Source: Lepidonotus clava (taxonomy: Eukaryota; Annelida; Polychaeta; Phyllodocida; Polynoidae). Taken from it: a stretch of DNA of 64,000 bases. Numbering within the stretch: the first letter of the stretch is position 1; each line of letters opens with the position of its first letter. Positions 37,999-48,481 of the stretch are shown here, piece after piece. A program made the position numbers and the translations under genes. Location: NCBI GenBank assembly GCA_936440205.1, contig OW387145.1:25113075-25177074 (forward strand). Reading direction: 5' to 3'. The notes under the pieces were generated by a model. It had not been told where the DNA came from. It worked only from the letters and a program-made list of their open reading frames with translations, and made no database searches.

Positions 37999-40113
37999 GG
38001 GTAGTGGGCAGTCCATGGGTTTTGGGCAGTGGGCAGTGAGCAGCCTCTGGACGTGGATGGGGCACCTGTCGATAACCGATGTGTCATTGTTTAGATTCAC
38101 CCTCAATCTATCACCGGGAATCTATCCCATCCTTCTCAAATGCTATATAGTGCTGTATGCTTGTTCAGCTAGTGTCAGTATGTAGAGTTCTCGCTTTTCG
38201 TTGTCCTCTATAGGATCTATAGGATCTTGGAATAGATGAAGCGAAGGAGGAGGATGGGGGGGGGGGGTGGTCGGTCTTTATGCCACAGGTGCGTATGTAA
38301 ATGAGTATTACTCAATCCCTTCATGAAATCATGGAGTGCATCTGTTGAACGGGAAAATTTACAATCACGGTGAATGAGAGACATCGGTGTCGGCATTTTC
38401 CATTGAGTGGGGAAATGTACTTCTATATCTAACAGCTGACACATTTTGTAATGATTACACTTGTGTAGGATGTATTGACTAATGATAATGGGTTTATATT
38501 GCGGAGGAATGAAACAAGAATAAATAAGAATCAGATGTTCTTATAATATCAACTGACAAGATGAAATTACTATGGTATAAATAGGTTTATGGTTAATAAA
38601 CATTTCTTATTAAAACTTCTAAATAAATTGAGATGATAAAACTTAAGTACACGAAAACCCAGAGTGGATGCATGTCTCCGTATTAGCCTGACTAGTTGCG
38701 TATAGAGGACATAATGATCGATAACCTCTTCAATATTAATCTCTGTATGAAGTTGGTTCATTATTCTTAAGTCGCCGTGTTAGCACATTTCAAACATAAT
38801 AAATGGTTGTAGCCAGGCCAAGTCATTCATCACTGCTGTACCTCACATTGTGAATAATACTTTACGGCAACTCATGTTGGTTCGGGATCACACAGAATTG
38901 AAGTATGATTGTACTAATTACTGTACACAATATAATATAATATATTATATGTATATTGCCATTGGCTTCCTATCATTTGAAGCACCATAACTTGCGTGGA
39001 ATAAACGGGGGGGGGGTGCAACTATTAATATGGAAGTGCAGATTAATCTTAGACATGACCAAACTTTATCCATCAATAAACATCAAGAGATACCGTTTGA
39101 ATATATATATATCCTATTCAATATAGAAGGCAGAGAGAGGTATCTGTTCTCTTCTATTCGTCATTCAAATAAAGAAGGCATATATATGTGCTACAACGCA
39201 TAATAAGAATCTTACTATGGTTGCCCACAGTTGCTAACGTGTTTACCTGGGGAATTACTCAACATAATGGTAAAATGTAATGAACATACTTATGGATACT
39301 CTCTTACATTATACAAATTTATCCATATAATCACCACATTAAAACATTGCATGTAGTCTAAAACAATCTGAAAAAATCTTCCTCGAACTGCATTTGCTTT
39401 AATCGATCTTTGGCAGTTTTCATAACCCTGTGAAATTATAATAGATTCCAGTATCAAAGGCAGGTCCATTACTGCAATTGAAAATGTCATCTTTATGATC
39501 CTGTCCTCACATTGTCACCCTGGGGAAAAGGGTGTCTGGTTTCGACCACTTGATATCTGATTCTTCTCTGATCAATTAAGGAAATGAATAAATGGCGGTC
39601 AATCCAGCCGCCTGGGGGCAAAGGGACATCAACTTCACACTCAATTGTTTGCCATTGTGCCCACTTGTCGGATCCATTGCCGAATATCTAAAAAAAAAAA
39701 ACTGGTTGTTTTTTAACTCCATTTATTGAACATAGGGTGTAGGGTATTGATTTTTTTTTTATGTATTCTGGGAAAGTAAAGTAACTTGTTATATGTGTGT
39801 GCTTTAAATTGAACTATAAATGTTCCATTTAGCATGTACGTTTTGTAGAATACCTGGACTTCACCTTTATCTGTTAACTGGTTAAAGCAAGAATATATAA
39901 AGCAAATGTGTTTGATGTCTACGACAGGGAAAATAGCAAGATAGCACAGAAACATACCGTCGTAAATTGAACACATGAATTGCAAAAAGGAGATTCCATG
40001 AAAATATTGCCAGGACGGCAAATTTGTTCCCTTGGGGAATCGTAATGACAGGGAGAATGGGGTATGCAGGATGGAGGGGGGGGGGGGGGGTTGAAGCGTC
40101 CATGGAGTGACAC

Positions 40114-40148
40114 GGGGCGTGGGGGGACAGGAAAAGGGGGTTAGGGGG
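40114..40148 (+). other. G-quadruplex-prone tract
   Basis: Four G runs of 4, 6, 5 and 5 bases at 40114, 40121, 40136 and 40144 are separated by 3-, 9- and 3-base loops. A longer poly-G run lies just upstream near 40076-40090. The pattern can fold as a G-quadruplex, though the nine-base loop is longer than ideal. Confidence 0.45.
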
Positions 40149-40961
40149 CGGTCCCCGCTACCCCTCCCCTCAGGGCGCGTAACCCTACCCCCGACCCCAG
40201 AGGTGGGGGTCTCAGCGGGACCCGGGAGGACCGGACCCCCTGACGGACCCCCATGGGCCCCCAGTCGGCTTGACACTCGGGCCTAAGGGGGTCAACAGGG
40301 GGTCCACATTAACACCTATTATTTCGGAGAATGCACTGAAAAGCCCTGTTGCTGTCCTCTTTCACCACTATTGTCTTTTTAGCAAACAAATAATATGGCA
40401 CTTGATAAATGTTTTTGTTTTTCTCTTCCTACGATTGTTCCGACCTTCCAGTAGTAATCCGCGGTATCTTATCTCATACAGCAATTAGATGCAATCGCCA
40501 AAAGAAATTATAACTTTAATTCGTCGCGCCGTATGGTTGGTTATTAACACAAATCATAGCTCCGGGCCAATTAGAGGCGTTGCAATCAGAATCTCTAATA
40601 GAAACTGGGAGGTGGCGTACAGTCTTATCAATGTGGCATGCGTGCAGACCACTAGGAAGTTAGAGAAAAATGTGTTTGTGATCAGAGGAAATGAACATCA
40701 CAGCAGGCCAATCAGGGGTGGACAGTGCGCTGTAGATTTCACGGGATTCAGGTCAATTTCTGTGACAGTCGGGGGAGACACCTACCGGCAGGGTGCCGCA
40801 ACCACCATATGACACCGGCGCGACACCCTGGAATCTGGGGTGTGAAACGTAAACATTGGCCTCTTTGACAAAATAAAAATGGTCAGTTTAAATGTGTCTT
40901 CTCATCATAGACTGTGAATAATAAATATAAAAATATGTGAATGAAATATGCCTAATCACGA

Positions 40962-40980
40962 TATGCCAATAATTGGCATA
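40962..40980. repeat. Perfect 19-bp palindrome
   Basis: TATGCCAATAATTGGCATA is fully self-complementary around a central A. It contains GCCAAT and ATTGGC half-sites (NF-Y/NFI-like halves, facing outward compared with the usual NFI order). A dimeric protein site or small hairpin is possible. Confidence 0.6.
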
Positions 40981-41253
40981 CTAAAAATAGTTTAATTTGA
41001 ATTCCAGTATCGTAACAAAATATTGAAAAAAAATCAAAGCTAAGATAAGTATTTACTTCAATGGACACGATGCACTGCAGCACAATGTTAGCTATTTTAG
41101 TTCAAGCTTAGGAAGAATGGAAAAATAACAATGTTTTCATAATATCCAGCAAAGGGTAATAGATAATAAGCATCCCTAACGTGTGTCACGACCAAGTAAG
41201 CAATGCATAACTCGGCTATGTTTATGGAATGTGCGTCTGTATGGTGACAGGGT

Positions 41254-41282
41254 GGGGAGGGGGTCCTCCAGGGCTCTAGGGG
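41254..41282 (+). other. G-quadruplex-prone tract
   Basis: G runs at 41254-41257, 41259-41263, 41271-41273 and 41279-41282 have loops of 1, 7 and 5 bases, meeting the usual G-quadruplex pattern. The next 150 bases remain G-rich with further runs. Confidence 0.55.
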
Positions 41283-41511
41283 TTGTCGGGGGGCGGGCCT
41301 TCTCCAGGTGACGTCCGGGGATTGGGGGCGGGGCAGGGGACAGCGGGGGGCGGCCCGGGACAGTCACAGAGTGCAGCAGGGGTAGGTCGGGGTACGCCTA
41401 AAGGGGGAAGGGTGGACGTCAGGTCTGGTCTAAATTATAATGTACCCAGGAGGAAGTCACGGGCAAAGTCTATACTGCTGGAGGTGGTTGGTATCTGGGT
41501 TGGGTGGATGT

Positions 41512-41547
41512 GGCGAATATATTAAAATTGGCGAATATATTAAAATT
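41512..41547 (+). repeat. Two-copy tandem repeat, 18-bp unit
   Basis: GGCGAATATATTAAAATT occurs twice in perfect tandem. This is a recent slippage or duplication product. Confidence 0.9.
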
Positions 41548-42628
41548 GTTTATCCCATGACTATATTTGTTGTTGTTGTTTCAGATAGGATTGATGGTTA
41601 TAGTAAGACAAATTTATTGTATCATATGTATAAAACATACGTATTAAAATAAGTATTAACGTTTTATGAATATCGAACAGGGCCACTGACGTGGTTTTCA
41701 TTTCTGGTCTGGAGTTGAACTGCAAAGCCCACTAGAAAGACCAACCTTTTTCAGGAGACCAAAACGCGCGTCTTAAAACACATATGCCATCATTTCCTGT
41801 ATAGAAACCCGGGATACAAACAGGCCAAGGACAGGTTTATTTAGATCTAGACTTGTGTTGCTGGCGGGGTGCAATATGAACGTATGAAATATATGTCCCT
41901 CCTCCTTGGCGCAGCGACAGACCTATCGTATTTCTTCAACCTTGACAGGTTTCCATGTGTAAATCACAAATATCAATATGGTGCTGACAACTCCTAGATG
42001 TCGACCTCAAACCGTGACCGTGCTTTATAAACCAGCTGAATACATCTAATTACAGGCCTCCGTCCAATACACATAATGATGATCACTGGGCGTGCGCTAC
42101 AAATGCATTGAATCAAAACGCTGTGTATGAATATGATTTGACTGGGAGGTGTCTTAAAGGGGCGGCCGGCCCAGCGGTCGGGCCCGACCCGTTCGTCCCC
42201 ACACCAATCATAGTGTAAACTTGAAGGGGAGGGGATGTGCCAGTAAGGTCTGCCAACGGCGTCAGGTTGTGTCACAGAATCAAGGCTGTTGGCAAGACGC
42301 AGGGATGGGGATTAAACGAACAGGTGTTGGGCGAGGTGGTTATTTCAGCTGATTGATCCGACTCATTCATTGGGGTGAGGGAAAGCGAGAGAGAAAGTGA
42401 ACGATGAGACCAGATAGCCTATAGCTGGTCAATGCTGGATGGTTACCTCAGCTGGGGGATGAGGGTTCAACCAAGTGAACAGTGCGAGGGGTGGTAAGTA
42501 GACAGATAACATTTACAAATTAATGAAATTATCAATTTTCAATGCGGTAAAATTGGAGATACTGAATATTTATAATTTCTGATATTAATTTGACATCTCT
42601 AAGTGTGGTCGCGTTTATCTAGTTGCTG

Positions 42629-42634
42629 TCAGTT
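42629..42634 (+). promoter_or_regulatory. Initiator-like start site candidate of the leader-exon gene
   Basis: TCAGTT matches the animal initiator (TCAGTY), with the start A at 42631. It lies at the border between AT-rich DNA and a CpG-rich block (about 42640-42780). No TATA box is seen about 30 bases upstream and no clear downstream promoter element was found. It is placed so that a first exon of about 320 bases would end at the donor after 42948. The exact start is uncertain. Confidence 0.3.
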
Positions 42635-42948
42635 CAGCGGGTGATGTGTGCGCGCCACCCTGCCACCCCTACGCACGGCGCGCGGTGGTTGGTCCCGGCC
42701 GCCCCACGTGATGCGAGTAGAGCGTTGTACTCCCGGCGTGGGAGGTTCACTTGTCAATGGTACGTCCGTGCGTTAGGGGTACAGGAGGAAAGACTACCGC
42801 CACAGGATTTCACCTTTACTGAGTGGCAACATTATTTTTACCATTACTTTTATGGATATAACACTATGGACTAATTCGTACCGACAGTGAGAGAGCGTTT
42901 GGAAACTTTACAACATCAGAAAACTAGGATTTTATACTCAACTTTAAG
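42631..42948 (+). other. Probable non-coding first exon (5' UTR)
   Basis: The right edge is a good donor, TTTAAG|GTAAGC, after 42948. The left edge is the inferred start site. The first half is CpG-rich. Read in the frame of the downstream leader ATG, the exon is open from 42875 to its end but has a TAA at 42872-42874, so translation of the leader protein cannot start earlier than that and no in-frame ATG follows it here. Linking this exon to the one at 48393 is an inference from spacing, strand and splice-site quality. Confidence 0.5.
42644..42874 (+). CDS. Upstream open reading frame in the 5' UTR
   Basis: If the first exon is real, ATG at 42644 opens 76 codons (starting MCARHPATPTHGARW) and ends at TAA 42872-42874. 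This is unusually long for a 5' UTR frame and is in the same register as the leader ATG, separated by the stop. The product is Arg/Ala/Pro-rich and then aromatic-rich (HYFYHYFYGY), with no recognised domain. The frame may simply be open because of GC content. If translated, it would be expected to reduce initiation at the main ATG. Confidence 0.3.
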   Translation: MCARHPATPTHGARWLVPAAPRDASRALYSRRGRFTCQWYVRALGVQEERLPPQDFTFTEWQHYFYHYFYGYNTMD

Positions 42949-44612
42949 GTAAGCCGTGAATGACAGATGTGTATTGGGCTCGGGAGGGGAGACCGGGGGC
43001 AGCGGCCGGGGTTGCCGGGGTATGCGTGAGGGGGAGCCGAGGAGAGACCCAGGGACTCTACGGTTTCCGAAGCCAATCTACCACCTTTAATTGAAGCTTA
43101 CCTCCCCAGCCCATCCACAACAAGTCATTATCCCTTGCCCATAGCAGGCTATTTCTCAATGGAGAGGCGGGCGTTCAGTGATTGTAATGTAGGCTGATTA
43201 CCCTAAGAATGTGGCCTCCCTTTTTCCGGCCTCACTCGCCGTGACCAAGGGTTGGCACGAGTGAATTAAAAAAAGGAGCTTAGCCACAGTCGGCCGCCCA
43301 GTCCACTCCCCTGAGCAAATGTATAATTATTTTCCTTTTCACGCTCAGTAACCCCAGAGGCGGGGACCAGGCGTACAAGTTGTGGGGACGGGCCATTTTT
43401 CTCACCTGGTCAAGGTGTGCAGTGGACCCTCGGACAGAGGTCAGCGTGGGAGTTTTCTGTACGGTTGACATACGCCATTACTTTACAGACAGTGAAGGGT
43501 CGTTTAACCGCCAGTTACGGTTTCTATGAAGTGCTCGTTTGCGGTCAAATTAAAGCTGAAGACAGGCATCTTTTGGATGAACAGAAAATGACATAATTTC
43601 TTATAACCCATACACCATTATTTGAAAACTTATTTCTAATCGAATCTTTGAAAACTTATAGAAAAATCAGTCATGTAATCTACAAATATAGGCCTATCCG
43701 GATGTCTTAGAACTAAAATGGTATAGTCTTGTATACAGTCAGAATGTCTCATGACACTTGTGTCCTGGTTCTAGTCTAGATGCTGATGTTACAGTACTAG
43801 TACTTGTCAAAACTACAGGAACCCTCCTTAGACGAAACTTCCTGTATCCTGGTGGGCGGTCCTCTCTAACAGTAGACCAGAATGGTTTATTCAGTGAATA
43901 TATGATCTTAAGCTGGGAGGAGTTATCGAACAAGTTTAGAGTATACGATTGTCATGGTGCGATCACGCATCATACCCATCTTCAATGGAAAAAAGAAAGC
44001 CCCTGAGTACACATGCTCCCAAGATATTGAATCTTTGAAGGCTTTGGCAGCTCATAAAGTAGGCCTGTCAATAATACTTTAATTATATAGTGCTACACTT
44101 AGGGATATGCTCACGAGAAGGTCTACTTGATGTTAAGGCCTGAATGTGCCCATAGATGACGTTCACCGCAGAACTCTCCTGATATAGTGTACTGCTTTAT
44201 ATTGAATGGGACCCGTATGATATTTTATATATTTAATAATGCGGGAAATGGACTTTGAGTTTAACACTAAATCATTTCCTTTCATGTTAAAAGCACATAT
44301 ATATTCAGACATAAAGAGGAACTCAGTGAAAAACTTCGCTTTTCGTGTAAGCCTATCGAACAGAGCACACCTGAAGCACCTGAGTCACAATACACTTCCT
44401 ACCTATTACACTAACATTAGAGAAAGTTGGTACAGCAACTGGCCTGCTTTACATCTGAGAGTACGGCCACTGTAGAGTAGGGTACAAGTGGTCCAGCTTC
44501 CGCCCACTCAGCACAGCCACCACGGGCCATCAAAGGGGGGCCGAAAACAAAGGTGTCCCTGCCTGCTTCTCACCTGTCGGGCCGGGCCGGGCCCACGGTT
44601 TGTGACCACCTC

Positions 44613-44657
44613 CAAGGGGGGCAGGTACAAGGGGGGCAGGTACAGGGGGCCAGGTAA
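44613..44657 (+). repeat. Short G-rich tandem repeat
   Basis: Three diverged units of about 15 bases, of the type GGGGGGCAGGTACAA, lie side by side. Each contains CAGGTA, an E2-box-like or splice-donor-like word. The G runs could also form a quadruplex. Confidence 0.7.
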
Positions 44658-45127
44658 CCCTCCAGTAGGCAGAGAAACGCCCTGCGGTCACAACTTTCTC
44701 CACTCCACCACGGGTAGGTGTATATTTAGTGATGGGGTACGGACCAGGGGTACGTATTGTTATTGTACTATAGCAGGGGGAAGGGCCTTGATGCAGTGAC
44801 ACACCTTCCTCCTCCTCCCACCCCGACACATCCTGGGGACGTTTCTAAAGGTGTTGTCGGTAAGTAGCCCCACCTTGTCTGTAAGTAGCCCATCGTACCT
44901 GCCGCACCTGATCACAGTTTGTGGGTTATGCAGGTGTGTGCTAATTTGGGTTGGTTAATTTAGTGGGGAGGACGTGAGGTGTGTGCTGTTTGGTCCTGGA
45001 TGTGGTCCTATGCCCGGGGATCGCTTTGTGTACTGGAGGCACGGTGTGCACGGATAGATGCTATCGGAACTTTTGTGTATTAGGTCCATTGAATCCCACC
45101 ACTGAGCCTCGGATATGGGTGCAGACC

Positions 45128-45642
45128 CCGGGGGGGGGGCACTGACTCTTTGAACGTTACTCCCCACTGCCAAACTACCGCCCCCACTTTTCATGACTTA
45201 CCGCCCCTGAATTTTGGTTGACCGCCCCCTGTTTTGGGGGACCACAGATCACCACCCTCCAAAATCAGAGTGTGTCAGTACCAGAAAATATACAGAAATC
45301 ACCAAAATTGCTAAAGAAATCATCTGATAAAATTACATTAGTCTTTTTTTGGTGAAATAAAGTAGCAATAAGGCTAATTACTAAATTATTGGTGGGTGAC
45401 GAGGCTTGTTGGTTCTCCCTGGTCAAATTTTTTTAATGAGAATGTTTACTTCTCTCAATAGAAAAATTTTGAATAAATAATTACTAAATTATTGCCCTAT
45501 ATTGCTCTATGGATACTGGTCACCGCCCCCCTTTTTTGCCTTAAAAGTGGTCGACCGCCCCTCAATTTTGACGTTCACCGCCCCCGCTTGGCAGGTCCGT
45601 TTGGCAGTGGGTACCTTTTCAAGCCCAAGTGCCCCCCCCCCG
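45128..45642. mobile_element. MITE copy 2, 515 bp, with 11-bp target duplication
   Basis: GGGTGCAGACC flanks both ends (45117-45127 and 45643-45653). The ends are poly-G and poly-C rich: GGGGGCACTGACTCTTTGAA at the left, and an inverted AAGTGCCCCC end at the right. Inside both ends, CCCCACTGCCAAAC and GTTTGGCAGTGGGT form a second inverted block. It is the same family as the 264-bp copy at 37735-37998, with about 250 extra AT-rich bases in the right half. It has no coding capacity. The 11-bp duplication again points to a Mutator-like mechanism. Confidence 0.85.
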
Positions 45643-46569
45643 GGGTGCAGACCTGGACGTGTAGCTTCGACAGTTCATGGGATCAAATATGATCCATAAT
45701 AACTCGGGAAAGCACGCTCGAAAACATACTGTCATAATAAAATGACATCGATATTAATTACCTATATCAACCTACACATGAATTCAAAAAAGAAATCCAA
45801 GGGAAGGTTATTTATTTACAATATAGGGGGATTCATTTTCAATTGAAAGAAGAAAATGCACTGCTGTATACTAGATATTATGCCTGCTGTGTCTGCTATT
45901 AAACTATCTCCCATGTAGGTTGCATATAGGAAATAATACAGTGTATCCGAGAGATAGGAGACCACAGAACGTACAGTGAGAGGGGTCCACATATCTTAGG
46001 CGTCAAGTCATTATCATCCATGCAGGGCAAAGTAAGCTTATAAGAGACAGTGGTGTTGACAGGTCTCCCTTCTGATTAGCCGCCTGAGATAGCGGAGATA
46101 GCAGCGATAGCGAGGAAGATCTACCCAGATCAAGGCTTGTGCGCACCTAACCACCTACTTTTACAGACTCTGCACATAGGATCAAAAGCCTAACGTGGGC
46201 CAAAGTCAGCCTAGCATGTGTGTGGGTAAATATATGTAGATGTCAGGCGCCCACGCATAGATTTAAACACAGGAAGAGTTTTCCAGAGTATATACTGAAT
46301 TATATGACAATATACATTCATATATGAGAATAGAAAATCATGGAAGTAGTGAAAATCTTTAATTATGGGCCTAATGATAATAAAAAAAAAGAGTTGGGGA
46401 GTCAGGAAATTGTAAGTGAGCGGTCGACCTCTATGTATAGGATTACTTATTATCTACGTGGCTGAGATGCCATTCCATGTATATTTGACATAATATTCAA
46501 AATTCTTAAAACAAGTGCACAAACATTAAGTTTCGCGTCATATTTCAAAAAGCCCTTAGTATCATGATG

Positions 46570-47060
46570 AGGCGTGGCGCCAGGTCTGACCGGGAGCTCA
46601 GCTGATCTACTGAGGCCTTTTAGCAGTGGCTACTATTGGCCCGGCGCGCAGGCTATCAGGGCCGGGGGACGGGGGCCAGATGGTCGCGGCGGGGTGGCCG
46701 GGGACGGCCCGCTGGGTCTGCCCCGGCCGACCTCCCGGGAACCCCCGGCCGACCTCCCGGGAACCCCCGGCCCCACCAGGCGGGTCTCCCGTCACACTAC
46801 CCCGACGTGCCGCGCCGAGACGGGCCGACTCCCCCGGTGAGCCTAATCTACTCCAGGGAGTCAGGGGGAGGAAGCCTGAGAGTATTGAATCAGTGGGAGA
46901 AGATGGGCTCTGGGTCCCTGGAGGAGTGGGAGCTATGCGGCGAGCAGGTTGGGGAGCCTGGAGTGAGTCGCTGAGGGGGAGTTTTAGTCACTTTTAGCGA
47001 GCTGCTCACAGGCATAGTGGGCGAGCGTGGCGTGCTTTGGGCGCCGTGTTATCGCGGGCA
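46570..47060. other. GC-rich island in the first intron
   Basis: About 490 bases of strongly GC- and CpG-rich sequence with long open runs in all three plus-strand frames, which is expected from stop-codon scarcity and is not evidence of coding. It holds a perfect tandem repeat (46721-46763), an exact GAGCTGCTC (46999-47007) and a relaxed copy near 46938. It could be an alternative promoter or enhancer of the gene. Confidence 0.45.
46721..46763 (+). repeat. Two-copy GC-rich tandem repeat
   Basis: The unit CCCCGGCCGACCTCCCGGG plus AA appears twice in tandem, the second copy with one extra C. A third partial start, CCCCCGGCC, follows directly. Confidence 0.9.
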
Positions 47061-48393
47061 GCGGAGACTTGTTGCCCTGCCCACTACATCATGCTTAACC
47101 CGCTACCTCCACGGGCTTCAAACACATCCAGACGGGACGGAAAACAGAGGGTTGCTTCTCAAGGACATCTGATTATCAGAAAGTGGTCTGTTTTTTTTCT
47201 AAACCAGTCTCCATCTATGAATGTTGTGGTTTATATATATGATGTAGTAAGTTCGATTGAGATAGGAATTTCGGTCGATGAAAAGGTATTCGAACAAAGA
47301 ATATGAGTTGTTTTTGTCAACTACCATCGCATAAGAACAGTGAAGAAAAATGACAAAAAATTTAATGATCATTAGGTCTGAAAACCTTTGACATCATTAA
47401 GGCCAAATGCCCACTTCCCAGTGCCACTATTTCAGGCCCATGCCTGAACTGAGTCAGACACTAAAACGTGAGCAAATGATCAATATGGTAACAGGGGAAA
47501 TGATAAATTAATCTCAAATCAACACGGCGGTGGGGCCTTGTTCCATCTGGCGAGGCCTTATTGTGCGGCTGTCGGGGGCGACCCGCCCACAGAACCTGTT
47601 GGTGGGCCCTGGTCATTGAGATTTATGGCGTGTCATTCCCCTGATAAATTCCCCATGTTAATTTGCACAGCGTCTGTGGAGACTCCGTCCTTCCTGGAAC
47701 TGCTTCTATTTTTGCAATATTTCTCTGATATCATTATTGTTATCAGAACAGGCGGTGGTGGGACTGGTTCATACTGGACAGTCTTGCTATTGGTGATAAA
47801 ACTAAAGCTTTTTTAATTTTGCGTATTTGAAAATGGTTTTGGGTTGGGGTTTGCTTCAAGGGTTCTGTGGTCACTGGTGCAAATAATTGAGGATCAACAG
47901 AAGCAGATAATTGTAGACCATTTGGGGGTCAGGCCTGAGCAGGCAGCCAGCGGCCAGCTGCCGGCGGTCAAACCATTGTAATACACTTTCGTGTGGTCGA
48001 TAATATCTACTGTCAACAAAGACTACTGTTAAAGCGCCAAGTCCATATACCACTTGGCTGAGTAAAATACAACCCATTTGTGGCAGGAATATCGAACTTG
48101 ATGTTATTGTTTATATTTCAATCGATCATTTTCATTTTGGCAACCCATTTGGTAGTTTAAAATGGACAAACACGATAAGCCTGTTCAACATGAGTTATCA
48201 TAATGTCACCCGCATATACTTCCCATTTGATTCTAAAGCAACCCAAAATGATTAATTTCATCAAATGTACTTCAACCTTAGTTTTGTATGCTGCATAACT
48301 GTCCAAATAACACACCAATACAGAACATGCAAAATACCAATCAATTTATATTTTCACAGTTTTCCTATAATAATTTCCTCTTTCTCTTGCAGG

Positions 48394-48481
48394 ATGATTA
48401 AAACTACGTCGACAATGGAGTGGTGTATGTCGTTGTTACCGCTGGTGTTAATTGGAACTTTACCCGTCACTCTAGCACTAG
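48394..48481 (+). CDS. Signal-peptide exon of an unidentified secreted or membrane protein
   Basis: The exon starts at 48393 after a strong acceptor, and the ATG begins at its second base. It encodes 29 residues plus one base: MIKTTSTMEWCMSLLPLVLI and then GTLPVTLAL. A short polar start, a hydrophobic core at about residues 12-28 and small residues near the end are the pattern of a cleaved signal peptide. A second ATG at residue 8 would give an equally good leader. The donor GGTGAGT leaves a phase-1 intron, as is common where a leader precedes modular extracellular domains. An in-frame stop in the proposed 5' UTR exon supports this start. The next exon is not in the window, so the family (ligand, receptor or adhesion protein) cannot be named. 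The leader reading is strong; the rest is unknown. Confidence 0.75.

Larger units (their letters stand above)
38010..42600. other. Gene-free stretch upstream of the leader-exon gene
   Basis: No exon or RNA gene recognised. The longest open run in the window (minus strand, about 39713-40276) crosses a poly-G tract and encodes Pro/Gly-rich low-complexity residues, so I treat it as chance. G-rich tracts lie at 40076-40148 and 41254-41305, a 19-bp perfect palindrome at 40962-40980, a short tandem repeat at 41512-41547, and an AGGTGGCG word at 40610. Confidence 0.5.
42949..48392 (+). other. Probable first intron of the leader-exon gene
   Basis: It runs from the GTAAGC donor to an acceptor with a long pyrimidine tract (TTTCCTCTTTCTCTTGCAG). 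It contains a G-rich tandem block near 44613-44657, the 515-bp transposon copy, a GC-rich island at 46570-47060 and one GAGCTGCTC site at 46999. No further coding exon is recognised inside it. Confidence 0.45.

Noticed and set aside
37860-38110. Open minus-strand frame across the transposon edge
   Set aside because: It overlaps the non-coding MITE copy and has no domain.
39713-40276. 187-codon open run on the minus strand, the longest in the window
   Set aside because: It crosses a poly-G tract, encodes Pro/Gly-rich low-complexity sequence at one end and AT-rich random-looking sequence at the other, has no domain, and has no good splice sites.
46574-46997. Long open runs in three plus-strand frames
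   Set aside because: All three frames are open together in a very GC-rich island, which reflects the lack of stop codons there rather than coding.
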